NCBI GenBank assembly: GCA_938041705.1
Contig: CALISP010000176.1
Location: 1 to 5,395 of the forward strand
Length of the DNA: 5,395 nucleotides
Source of the DNA: an uncultured Cocleimonas sp.
Lineage (GTDB): Bacteria > Pseudomonadota > Gammaproteobacteria > Thiotrichales > Thiotrichaceae
Direction: 5' to 3'
Of this stretch, positions 1 to 5,395 are shown piece after piece. Every line of letters starts with the position of its first letter. Position 1 is the first letter of the stretch. The translations under genes and the position numbers were made by a program. The notes under the pieces are model-generated. The model searched no databases and was not told where the DNA came from. It saw only the letters and a program-made list of their open reading frames with translations.

Positions 1-146
1 TTTTTCACTTGAGGTTTTTGTAAACTAACACAATAGTAAACTTATGAAACAAATGCTTATATTTAATAAGTACTATTTCATGTAACATCGAAAGTTGTTA
101 GTTTCACTTAATTATATAAAAGAATAGACAGTTTTAGGAGATAAGT
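1..146 (+). promoter_or_regulatory. Upstream region and ribosome binding site of mrp
   Basis: This stretch is AT-rich and has no credible open reading frame on either strand. The minus-strand ATG read from 88 downward reaches a stop after 27 codons and resembles nothing. A clear Shine-Dalgarno sequence, AGGAG at 136-140, lies six bases before the ATG at 147 and fixes the mrp start. TATA-like sequence at 113-120 could be a -10 element, but the nearest -35-like box (TTGTTA, 95-100) is too close, so I do not name a promoter. The octamer TTTCACTT occurs at 3-10 and 102-109, which may be chance in such AT-rich DNA. In Enterobacteria metG is divergent from mrp; no metG start is visible here. Confidence 0.5.
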
Positions 147-1238
147 ATGTCGGTAATCACTCGTGACCATGTTGATGCGTTACTAAAAGAAATCAATGAT
201 AAATATGTAGAACAAAATTTAGTAGAAGCTAAGATGGTTAAAGGTGTTGAGATAGATGGCAGTAAGGTCTCTGTCAATATCGAACAAAACTATCCTTCAG
301 GTACATACCGCGACGAGTTAGCTGCAGAAGTTAAAGCTAAACTTGAAGCTGATGATGGAATTGAAAACGCTGATGTAATCGTAAAGCAAGTTATTAACGC
401 TCACTCTGTGCAAAAAAGCTTAAAACGTATTGAAGGTATTAAAAATATAATTGCTGTGGCATCTGGTAAAGGTGGTGTTGGTAAATCAACAACATCAGTC
501 AACATTGCTTTAGCATTAGCAGCAGATGGAGCTAGTGTTGGTATGTTAGATGCCGATATCTATGGTCCGAGTCAGCCGCGTATGTTGGGTATTAGTGGCC
601 AACCTCAATCTGATGATGGTAAGACCTTAGAACCAATGGAAAATTATGATATTAAAGCAATGTCTATTGGTTTCTTAGTTGAAGAAGATACGCCAATGAT
701 CTGGCGTGGTCCTATGGTTACACAAGCACTAGAGCAATTACTTAATGATACAAATTGGGGGAATTTAGATTATTTGATTGTTGATTTGCCTCCAGGTACG
801 GGCGATACACAGTTAACCTTATCTCAAAAAATTCCTGTAAGTGGTGCTGTGATTGTTACCACACCTCAAGATATTGCCTTATTGGATGCTCGCAAAGGTC
901 TAAAGATGTTTGAGAAAGTGGAAGTACCTGTGCTTGGTATAGTTGAAAACATGAGTATTCACGTGTGTAGTGAATGTGGACATGCTGAACATATTTTTGG
1001 TAAAGGTGGTGGTCAGCTAATGGCTACTGAATCAGATGTTGATTTCTTGGGCTCTCTACCATTGGATTATACTATCTGCCAGCTTGCTGACGAAGGTAGA
1101 CCGACAGTTGTATCTGAGCCTGATAGTAAAAACACACAGCTATATAAGGATATTTCTCGCAGTATGTCAGCAAAACTGGCTTCTAAAGGTAAGGACTACA
1201 GTAGTGCATTCCCTAATATTGTGATTCAAAATACTTAG
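147..1238 (+). CDS. mrp: Mrp/ApbC family P-loop ATPase, iron-sulfur cluster carrier
   Basis: This is a 363-residue cytosolic ATPase of the Mrp/NBP35 family, whose members bind a [4Fe-4S] cluster between two subunits and pass it to apo-proteins. Residues 5-83 resemble the MIP18/DUF59 domain common at the N-terminus of bacterial Mrp. The deviant Walker A motif GKGGVGKST is at 107-115, followed by MLDADIYGPSQPRM (133-146) and the Walker B/switch segment IVDLPPGTGD (211-220). The cluster-binding pair CSEC (Cys274, Cys277) is intact. Length is normal for the family. The start is supported by AGGAG six bases upstream. The gene appears to be transcribed alone, because a strong terminator follows 73 bases after the stop. 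MinD/ParA ATPases share the fold but lack the DUF59 domain and the CxxC pair. Confidence 0.96.
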   Translation: MSVITRDHVDALLKEINDKYVEQNLVEAKMVKGVEIDGSKVSVNIEQNYPSGTYRDELAAEVKAKLEADDGIENADVIVKQVINAHSVQKSLKRIEGIKNIIAVASGKGGVGKSTTSVNIALALAADGASVGMLDADIYGPSQPRMLGISGQPQSDDGKTLEPMENYDIKAMSIGFLVEEDTPMIWRGPMVTQALEQLLNDTNWGNLDYLIVDLPPGTGDTQLTLSQKIPVSGAVIVTTPQDIALLDARKGLKMFEKVEVPVLGIVENMSIHVCSECGHAEHIFGKGGGQLMATESDVDFLGSLPLDYTICQLADEGRPTVVSEPDSKNTQLYKDISRSMSAKLASKGKDYSSAFPNIVIQNT

Positions 1239-1311
1239 TGTGATTTATACATAGATTCTGCACATAAATACGGTAAATATGATGCTTTAACTATTATTAG
1301 TTATTGATTTC

Positions 1312-1350
1312 AAATGCTCCATAAGGTTTCTTGTGGGGCATTTTTGTTTT
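1312..1350 (+). terminator. Rho-independent terminator after mrp
   Basis: AAATGCTCC (1312-1320) pairs with GGGGCATTT (1335-1343) with one G-U pair. ATAAG (1321-1325) then pairs with CTTGT (1330-1334), giving a stem of about 14 base pairs around a GTTT loop. The stem runs into a T-rich tract (1341-1350, interrupted by one G). It ends only about a dozen bases before the ATG of the lipoprotein gene. It therefore isolates mrp from the downstream genes, unless some read-through feeds them. A GTG at 1333 that would extend the lipoprotein lies inside this stem, which argues against it as a start. Confidence 0.88.
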
Positions 1351-1362
1351 AAGATACGCATT

Positions 1363-1830
1363 ATGAATATTACAATGATAAAACGAATACACCCCGCCAC
1401 TTTATTGATACTTTTTTTATCTGTATGGCTATCAGCTTGTAGTTCAGGCGGCATTAAAGGAATTGCAGAATCTCCAACAGTGCAAGTCCATAAAGTAGAA
1501 ATGGGTAATTTCAATCTAAACGGTGGTAACGCTACTTTCATACTGAATATTACTAATCCAAACAGCTTTCCAATTCCTTTGACAGGTTTTGATTATGGTT
1601 TGCGTTTAAACGGTATTGAAGTTGCAAACGGTATTAAAGAACAGCGTGTAACGATTGGTGCAAAACAAAGTACAAAACTTGAAGTGCCTTTGTCATTGAG
1701 TTTTTCTAATATGTTGAACATGTTGCCTAATCTCCTGCGTACGAGGCAAGTAGATTATTCTTTAGGCGGCAGATTACACTTCCCGTGGATTAAAATTCCT
1801 TTCCAGCGCACTGGTGGCGCAGCTATTTAA
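1363..1830 (+). CDS. Small lipoprotein with LEA14/WHy-type (LEA_2) domain
   Basis: Starting at ATG 1363 the product has 155 residues. It has a basic N-terminus (Lys7, Arg8), a hydrophobic stretch (about 12-24) and a lipobox LSAC ending at Cys26, so it should be lipidated. Ser at +2 suggests the outer membrane by the E. coli rule. The mature part has the features of the LEA14/WHy fold: beta-rich sequence with ATFILNITNPNSFPIPLTG (57-75), whose Asn-Pro-Asn (65-67) is the hallmark of this family, then a FDYGLRLNGIEVANG segment (76-90). Proteins of this type are linked to stress or desiccation in plants; the bacterial lipoprotein role is not established. A GTG at 1333 would lengthen the frame but lies in the mrp terminator; ATG 1375 is also possible. 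Ribosome binding sequence is weak. dcd follows 36 bases later and may be co-transcribed. Confidence 0.85.
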   Translation: MNITMIKRIHPATLLILFLSVWLSACSSGGIKGIAESPTVQVHKVEMGNFNLNGGNATFILNITNPNSFPIPLTGFDYGLRLNGIEVANGIKEQRVTIGAKQSTKLEVPLSLSFSNMLNMLPNLLRTRQVDYSLGGRLHFPWIKIPFQRTGGAAI

Positions 1831-1866
1831 TCTCATTCTTCTATCAGCGAGTCAAAATAATTAATT

Positions 1867-2433
1867 ATGAGCATCAAATCAGATAAATGGATCCGCAGAA
1901 TGGCGGAGCAAGAATGCATGATCGAACCTTTCGAGTCTGGCCAAGTACGCGAAGAAGAAGGTCAAAAAATAGTTTCATATGGAACATCTAGTTATGGCTA
2001 TGATGTTCGTTGTGCTGATGAATTTAAGATTTTCACGAATATAAACTCTGCGATAGTTGACCCTAAAGCATTTGATGAGAATAGCTTTGTAGATATTCAG
2101 TCTGATGTTTGCATTATTCCACCTAATTCATTTGCTTTAGCACGAACCGTAGAATATTTCCGTATACCACGAAGTGTACTAACAGTGTGCTTGGGTAAAT
2201 CAACTTATGCTCGTTGTGGCATCATCGTTAATGTAACTCCCTTGGAGCCTGAATGGGAAGGTCATGTGACATTAGAGTTTTCAAACACATCTCCTTTACC
2301 TGCTAAAATATATGCTAATGAAGGTGTGGCACAAATGTTATTTTTTGAATCTGATGAGATCTGTGAAACATCTTATAAAGATCGAGGTGGAAAATATCAG
2401 GGACAAAAAGGCGTTACTCTTCCAAAGACTTAA
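1867..2433 (+). CDS. dcd: dCTP deaminase
   Basis: This 188-residue enzyme deaminates dCTP to dUTP and ammonia, feeding dUTPase and thymidylate synthase for dTTP synthesis. It is cytosolic and the family forms homotrimers. The sequence is almost textbook for the proteobacterial 188-residue form: SYGTSSYGYDVRCADEFK (37-54), CIIPPNSFALARTVEYFRIP (82-101), the active-site GKSTYAR (110-116, with Ser112 and Arg116), VTLEFSN with the likely catalytic Glu137, and the C-terminal triphosphate-binding segment YKDRGGKYQGQ (170-180). It is full length and ends in the usual GVTLPKT. A monofunctional deaminase is favoured over a bifunctional dCTP deaminase/dUTPase because of the overall match to the Gram-negative form. 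The conserved N-terminus MSIKSDKWIRRMAE supports the start although the Shine-Dalgarno sequence is poor. Confidence 0.97.
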   Translation: MSIKSDKWIRRMAEQECMIEPFESGQVREEEGQKIVSYGTSSYGYDVRCADEFKIFTNINSAIVDPKAFDENSFVDIQSDVCIIPPNSFALARTVEYFRIPRSVLTVCLGKSTYARCGIIVNVTPLEPEWEGHVTLEFSNTSPLPAKIYANEGVAQMLFFESDEICETSYKDRGGKYQGQKGVTLPKT

Positions 2434-2457
2434 AAGGTCATTCAAAAGCACTTAACT

Positions 2458-2593
2458 TTGCCTAGACACTTATACATTTTTAAATACAAACACGAGTTGA
2501 CCCTGCAAGACAACAGCTTTGTTGTTGAAAGCTGGCCCGAAGGGTAGGTTCAGCTGTATCAATATCGTCTAAAAGTAGGGGGGTGTCTTTTTT
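2458..2593 (+). promoter_or_regulatory. Possible structured leader of the channel gene
   Basis: The 211 bases between dcd and the channel gene hold no recognised gene. Two good hairpins compete for the same bases. One pairs CAGCTTT (2514-2520) with AAAGCTG (2528-2534). The other pairs AGCTG (2530-2534) with CAGCT (2551-2555) and encloses a CCC-GAA-GGG hairpin (2536-2544). A third option is ACAACA (2510-2515) with TGTTGT (2520-2525). A G6 tract and six T residues (2588-2593) follow. A weak promoter may precede it: TTGCCT (2458-2463), 17 bases, TAAATA (2481-2486). This arrangement could be an attenuator, a cis-acting sensor or a small RNA. I do not recognise a known riboswitch class, and no covariation can be checked from one sequence. 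Confidence 0.3.
2569..2587 (+). repeat. 19-base direct repeat, copy 1
   Basis: CTAAAAGTAGGGGGGTGTC here is identical to 4372-4390. Copy 1 lies 57 bases before the channel ATG and is followed directly by a T run. The short sequence TTTTGTATAAA (2590-2600) just after it also recurs near copy 2 (4325-4335), though in a different relative position and possibly by chance. The role is unknown: a regulatory site, a member of a dispersed repeat family or a recombination site are all possible. Confidence 0.85.
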
Positions 2594-2644
2594 GTATAAA
2601 CGTATATCAATAACCACAAACTCTTTGTTTATGGATAAGACCTA

Positions 2645-4294
2645 ATGCCACATCCAGCTCGTACTCTTTTACGTCGACTCAAAACACCTCTCTTGGTGTT
2701 GCTAGTTGTTTATACCATTTCAATAATAGGGTATATGCTAATCCCTGGTGTTGATGACAAAGGGCAACCTTGGCAGATGGGCTTCTTCCATGCGTTTTAC
2801 TTTGTGAGTTTCATGAGTACCACGATTGGCTTTGGTGAAATACCCTACCCATTTACTGACCAACAACGTTATTGGACCTTAGTTACCATGTATGCGACTG
2901 TTATTACATGGCTGTATGGAATTGGTGTTTTATTGAGTGTATTCCAAGATAAAATATTTCTTAATCAAATTAGAAAAAGTAAATTCTCACGACGTATTAA
3001 AAAGATAAAAACTCCTTTTTATATTATCTGTGGCTATGGAGATACAGGTGTTCAACTAACACGTTTATTATCTGAGCAAGGCATGCAGACAGTTGTCATT
3101 GATACCAATGCGGAACGTATTCATGCAGTTGAAGATGATGCATTTAAAGTAAAACCAATTTCCTTATGTGACGATGCATCTCAATCTAAAATATTAGAAA
3201 TGGCTGGGATAACGCATTCAAAATGTATTGGTATTATCAGTATTGTTAACGATGATAATGTTAATTTAACTGTCGCAATTGTTGCCCAATTACTTAATCC
3301 TAAAGTGAGATTAATCGCGCGAGCAGAAACCCCTGAAGCTGAAGCAAATATACTGTCCTTTGGTGCAAATGAAGTAATAAATCCTTTCAATATATTCGCC
3401 TCACGTCTGTCTCTGGCGATGCAATCACCGAATATGTATTGTTTATATGATTGGATGACGGGTGAACCAAATGCAAAGATGAAAGAGCCACCTAATTTAA
3501 AAGCCGGTACTTGGATAATTTGTGATTTTGGCCGTTTCGGTAGAGCGTTATACAAACACCTAGACAATGATAAAGTCGATTTGAAATTTATAGAAAGTAA
3601 CCGTGATTATGATGACTTACCTCTTGGTACAGTTATAGGGCGTGCTACAGAAGCTCCGTCACTCAAAAAAGCGGGTATAGATGATGCCGTTGGTATCATT
3701 GCAGGAACCAATAACGATGCTAATAACTTATCCATTATGTTAACGGCATCTGAATTAAATAAAGATATATTTAGAGTTGTTAGACAAAATAAAGATAACA
3801 ATTCACATCTATTTCAAGTTGCTGATTATGAAATGCTAATGCAGCGAGGCGCTATTATTTCTAATACGATATTCGCCTTGATTCGTACACCTTTATTGGG
3901 TGATTTTTTGCGTATAACGTCACGTTTTAAAAATGAAAAAGCTGGCGAGTTAGTTAGTAGAATTGCAGCAATAGTAGAAGATGATATTCCAAAAATATGG
4001 GAGTTCAGTCTCACTCAGGAAGAAGCGCCCACATTGTTTCAGCATGCTCAAGAAAATGAAATCAGTTTACAAGACTTGTTTATTGATGAGTCTTTCGAAA
4101 AGAATAATGGACATAAAATATCTGCTTTATGTTTGTTCATCAAACGTGATCAGGGAAATGTATTATTACCTGAAAGTAAACGCTTAATGTGCACTAATGA
4201 TCGTTTACTCTTCTGTGGGACTCGTGATACCTACAAAAAGTTTGCTACAATTATGAAAGACGATAAAGCGTTAGCTGAATTAATTAATAATTAA
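2645..4294 (+). CDS. Two-helix potassium channel with tandem RCK (TrkA-N) domains
   Basis: This 549-residue inner-membrane protein combines an ion pore with two cytoplasmic ligand-binding domains. A first membrane helix (about 13-34) is followed by a pore loop with the filter TTIGFGE (59-65), a variant of TVGYGD, and a second helix (about 75-100). The first RCK Rossmann unit has FYIICGYGDTG (125-135) with Asp153 at the end of the second strand, as expected for nucleotide binding. The second starts at WIICDFGRFG (290-299), where the first glycine of GxGxxG is Asp294, so nucleotide binding there may differ. The rest (about 400-549) resembles no domain I can name with certainty but could hold a TrkA-C-like segment. 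The start is firm: an in-frame TAA lies at 2636-2638 and there is no earlier start. Relatives include MthK-, GsuK- and Kch-type channels; ion and ligand specificity are inferred. Confidence 0.92.
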   Translation: MPHPARTLLRRLKTPLLVLLVVYTISIIGYMLIPGVDDKGQPWQMGFFHAFYFVSFMSTTIGFGEIPYPFTDQQRYWTLVTMYATVITWLYGIGVLLSVFQDKIFLNQIRKSKFSRRIKKIKTPFYIICGYGDTGVQLTRLLSEQGMQTVVIDTNAERIHAVEDDAFKVKPISLCDDASQSKILEMAGITHSKCIGIISIVNDDNVNLTVAIVAQLLNPKVRLIARAETPEAEANILSFGANEVINPFNIFASRLSLAMQSPNMYCLYDWMTGEPNAKMKEPPNLKAGTWIICDFGRFGRALYKHLDNDKVDLKFIESNRDYDDLPLGTVIGRATEAPSLKKAGIDDAVGIIAGTNNDANNLSIMLTASELNKDIFRVVRQNKDNNSHLFQVADYEMLMQRGAIISNTIFALIRTPLLGDFLRITSRFKNEKAGELVSRIAAIVEDDIPKIWEFSLTQEEAPTLFQHAQENEISLQDLFIDESFEKNNGHKISALCLFIKRDQGNVLLPESKRLMCTNDRLLFCGTRDTYKKFATIMKDDKALAELINN

Positions 4295-4371
4295 AATAAA
4301 CCTTATTAAAAGATAAATACCAAATTTTGTATAAAGTAACTTTACGTTTTAAATATCCAGCCCTAATAGTG

Positions 4372-4390
4372 CTAAAAGTAGGGGGGTGTC
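4372..4390 (+). repeat. 19-base direct repeat, copy 2
   Basis: Exact second copy of CTAAAAGTAGGGGGGTGTC, 78 bases after the channel stop codon and in the same orientation as copy 1 (start-to-start distance 1803 bases). CCTTTT follows it. CCCTA (4361-4365) could pair with TAGGG (4379-4383), a 5-base-pair stem around a 13-base loop, but no T run follows at once, so it is not a convincing terminator for the channel gene. The rest of the spacer 4295-4416 is AT-rich; apart from a small TAAAG/CTTTA hairpin (4332-4344) I see nothing in it. Confidence 0.85.
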
Positions 4391-4416
4391 CTTTTAAATA
4401 GAATAGGTGTGCCTAA

Positions 4417-4909
4417 ATAAAATATAAAGTATCGGCTTTATTTATCTGTATGGGTAATATCTGTAGGTCACCTACTGCAGAGTGCGTTTTTAGATCTTTA
4501 GTTGATTCTCATAATTTAAATGATGTGGTTACTACAGATTCTGCAGGTACACATGCTTATTATATTGGCAATCCTCCAGACCCTCGTGCAAGCCATAGCT
4601 CTTCATCATAATATTGATCTATCAGATTTAATTGCAAGAAAAGTAGCAGTTCAAGATTTTTATGATTTTGTTGAAATGGATAGAGGTAATAAACTCAATT
4701 TAAATGCAATGAATAATAATGAGGCAAAAGCATCTGTTCATCTATTTATGGAGTTTGCAGAAAACTGGTCAAATGATGAAGTACCTGATCCATATTATAG
4801 TGATAGAAGTAATGATATAAATGGCTTTGAACAGGTATTTAAAATGTTATCCGACGCATCACAGGGATTATTAAAAAAGATTGTAATGGATAACTTAAAT
4901 GATAGTTAA
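4417..4909 (+). pseudogene. Broken low-molecular-weight protein tyrosine phosphatase gene
   Basis: Two frames together give a typical phosphatase of this family. The first part (ATA at 4417 to the stop at 4609-4611) reads KYKVSALFICMGNICRSPTA and on through DSAGTHAYYIGNPPDPRA. It includes the CX5R loop with nucleophile Cys (4447-4449) and Arg (4465-4467). The second part, shifted by one base from about 4588-4603, reads NIDLSDLIARKV to the end, with the general-acid motif DPYY (Asp at 4787-4789) and FEQVFKMLSDASQGLL. Three defects are visible. There is no ATG, GTG or TTG before the catalytic Cys; ATA at 4417 stands where a start is expected. Loss of two bases (or gain of one) breaks the frame. 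The segment DFYDFVEMD (4655-4681) lacks about three residues compared with the usual DFxxFDYILAMD. The frame open from 4520 is only the surviving C-terminal part preceded by out-of-frame sequence. Confidence 0.85.
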
Positions 4910-4917
4910 TAACCCAT

Positions 4918-4958
4918 AAAAAACCCCCATTAGAACATATCTAAAGAGGGGGCTTTTT
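4918..4958. terminator. Two-way terminator between convergent genes
   Basis: CCCCC (4924-4928) pairs with GGGGG (4948-4952). An inner TTAG/CTAA pairing (4930-4933 with 4941-4944) closes a seven-base loop. On the outside AAAAA (4918-4922) faces TTTTT (4954-4958) across a single A-C mismatch. The stem is followed by T on the plus strand and, because of the flanking A run, also on the minus strand. It can therefore end both the phosphatase transcript and the minus-strand gene that starts its stop codon at 4977. Confidence 0.85.
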
Positions 4959-4974
4959 ATGAAGAGATTACTAA

Positions 4975-5395
4975 TTAATCTTCTTTAACAACAGGTTTTT
5001 CAGTAGTAATTTTAGGTGTTTCTTTTGAAGTAACCTCTGCTTTTGGTTTATCTACCTTCGGTTTTTTGGCAACAGGTGTTGCAACTTTAGGTATATCAGT
5101 TTCTGATTTTTTAATTGAACGAGTAGTCTTTGTAGTAGTTGAACTTTTTGCCTTTGCTGGAGCACGCTTTTTGGCAGCAGGTTTAGGTTCTACAACTTTA
5201 TCATTTTTCACTTCTACTTTAGCCGTCTTAGCGACTTTTGAATCTGCAGCTTTAGCTCTTGGCTTACGCGCAGGTTTCGCAGTATCAGCTGGTTTCTTGT
5301 CAGCAACTGTTTTTCTTCGTGTGGTTGTAGTACTAGCAGTTGGTTTATCAGGTGACGTTGATGAAGGAACTGATTTAGAGTCTACATCAGCACTT
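4975..5395 (-). CDS. C-terminal Lys/Ala/Pro-rich tail of a larger protein (partial)
   Basis: The minus-strand frame is open from the window edge to a TAA at 4975-4977, giving 139 residues of an incomplete protein. An internal GTG at 5211 is not a convincing start, since the same type of sequence continues upstream without a stop. The visible part is rich in Lys, Ala, Pro, Thr, Ser and Val, has no aromatic residues, and carries loose repeats such as AKPARKPRAKAA and KPAAKKRAPAKAK. It should be disordered and strongly basic, suited to nucleic acid or partner binding. Such tails occur in RNase E, phasins and AlgP/histone H1-like proteins. Facing a phosphatase gene tail-to-tail recalls the arrangement near rne in Pseudomonas, where the ptpA-murB end converges on rne as I remember it. 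This makes RNase E a plausible guess, but the catalytic part is outside the window. Confidence 0.75.
   Translation of the reverse strand, partial: SADVDSKSVPSSTSPDKPTASTTTTRRKTVADKKPADTAKPARKPRAKAADSKVAKTAKVEVKNDKVVEPKPAAKKRAPAKAKSSTTTKTTRSIKKSETDIPKVATPVAKKPKVDKPKAEVTSKETPKITTEKPVVKED

Noticed and set aside
1333..1362. Ten-residue N-terminal extension of the lipoprotein from GTG 1333
   Set aside because: The GTG lies in the 3' arm of the mrp terminator and would put extra residues, including a Cys, ahead of an otherwise normal signal peptide.
1287..1541. Minus-strand ORF of 84 codons opposite the lipoprotein signal region
   Set aside because: It overlaps the terminator and the lipoprotein coding region and resembles no protein family.
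2491..2560. tRNA-like sequence (GGTTCAGC, CCCGAAGGG)
   Set aside because: No acceptor stem or T-arm stem can be formed, and there is no CCA or anticodon arm of the right size.
2464..2588. Long-range pairing AGACAC (2464-2469) with GTGTCT (2583-2588) as the closing stem of a small RNA
   Set aside because: Only six base pairs over more than 110 bases, expected often by chance, and the second repeat copy has no matching partner upstream.
3181..4014. Minus-strand ORFs (3181-3567, 3607-3801, 3826-4014) within the channel gene
   Set aside because: They are antisense shadows of a well-conserved coding sequence, with no recognisable protein features or ribosome binding sites.
4520..4909. A 129-residue plus-strand ORF with a hydrophobic N-terminus, as if a small membrane protein
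   Set aside because: Its first 25 or so residues are the wrong frame of the phosphatase gene; only the part from about 4604 onward is real phosphatase sequence. The apparent membrane segment is an artefact of the frameshift.

Overview
The window looks like chromosomal DNA from an AT-rich gammaproteobacterium. The main reasons are the Mrp (ApbC) ATPase followed by a 188-residue dCTP deaminase of the type usual in Gamma- and Betaproteobacteria, and a low-molecular-weight tyrosine phosphatase gene that converges on a Lys/Ala/Pro-rich tail gene. I cannot name the genus. The low GC content would suit a small-genome marine or symbiotic lineage, but this is inference.

Layout: 1-146 is an intergenic region carrying the mrp ribosome binding site. 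147-1238 (+) is mrp, which ends at a strong hairpin terminator (1312-1350). 1363-1830 (+) is a small lipoprotein with a LEA14/WHy-type domain, followed 36 bases later by dcd (1867-2433, +). 2434-2644 is a non-coding stretch with competing hairpins, a G6 tract and a T run. 2645-4294 (+) is a two-helix potassium channel with two RCK/TrkA-N domains. 4295-4416 is a short spacer. 4417-4909 (+) is a broken low-molecular-weight protein tyrosine phosphatase gene that appears in no single reading frame. A two-way terminator (4918-4958) separates it from a minus-strand gene whose basic C-terminal tail (4975-5395) runs out of the window.

The genes do not form one pathway. Mrp serves iron-sulfur cluster delivery, Dcd serves dUTP/dTTP supply, and the channel serves potassium homeostasis. 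Mrp and Dcd are housekeeping neighbours in several gammaproteobacteria as far as I recall; here a lipoprotein gene sits between them.

The most notable observations are: (1) the phosphatase gene has lost its start codon, carries a frameshift and lacks about three conserved residues; (2) an exact 19-base repeat, CTAAAAGTAGGGGGGTGTC, lies on either side of the channel gene; (3) the channel leader can fold into mutually exclusive hairpins. I saw no CRISPR array, transposase, tRNA or rRNA, and nothing that clearly amounts to a new defence or mobile system.
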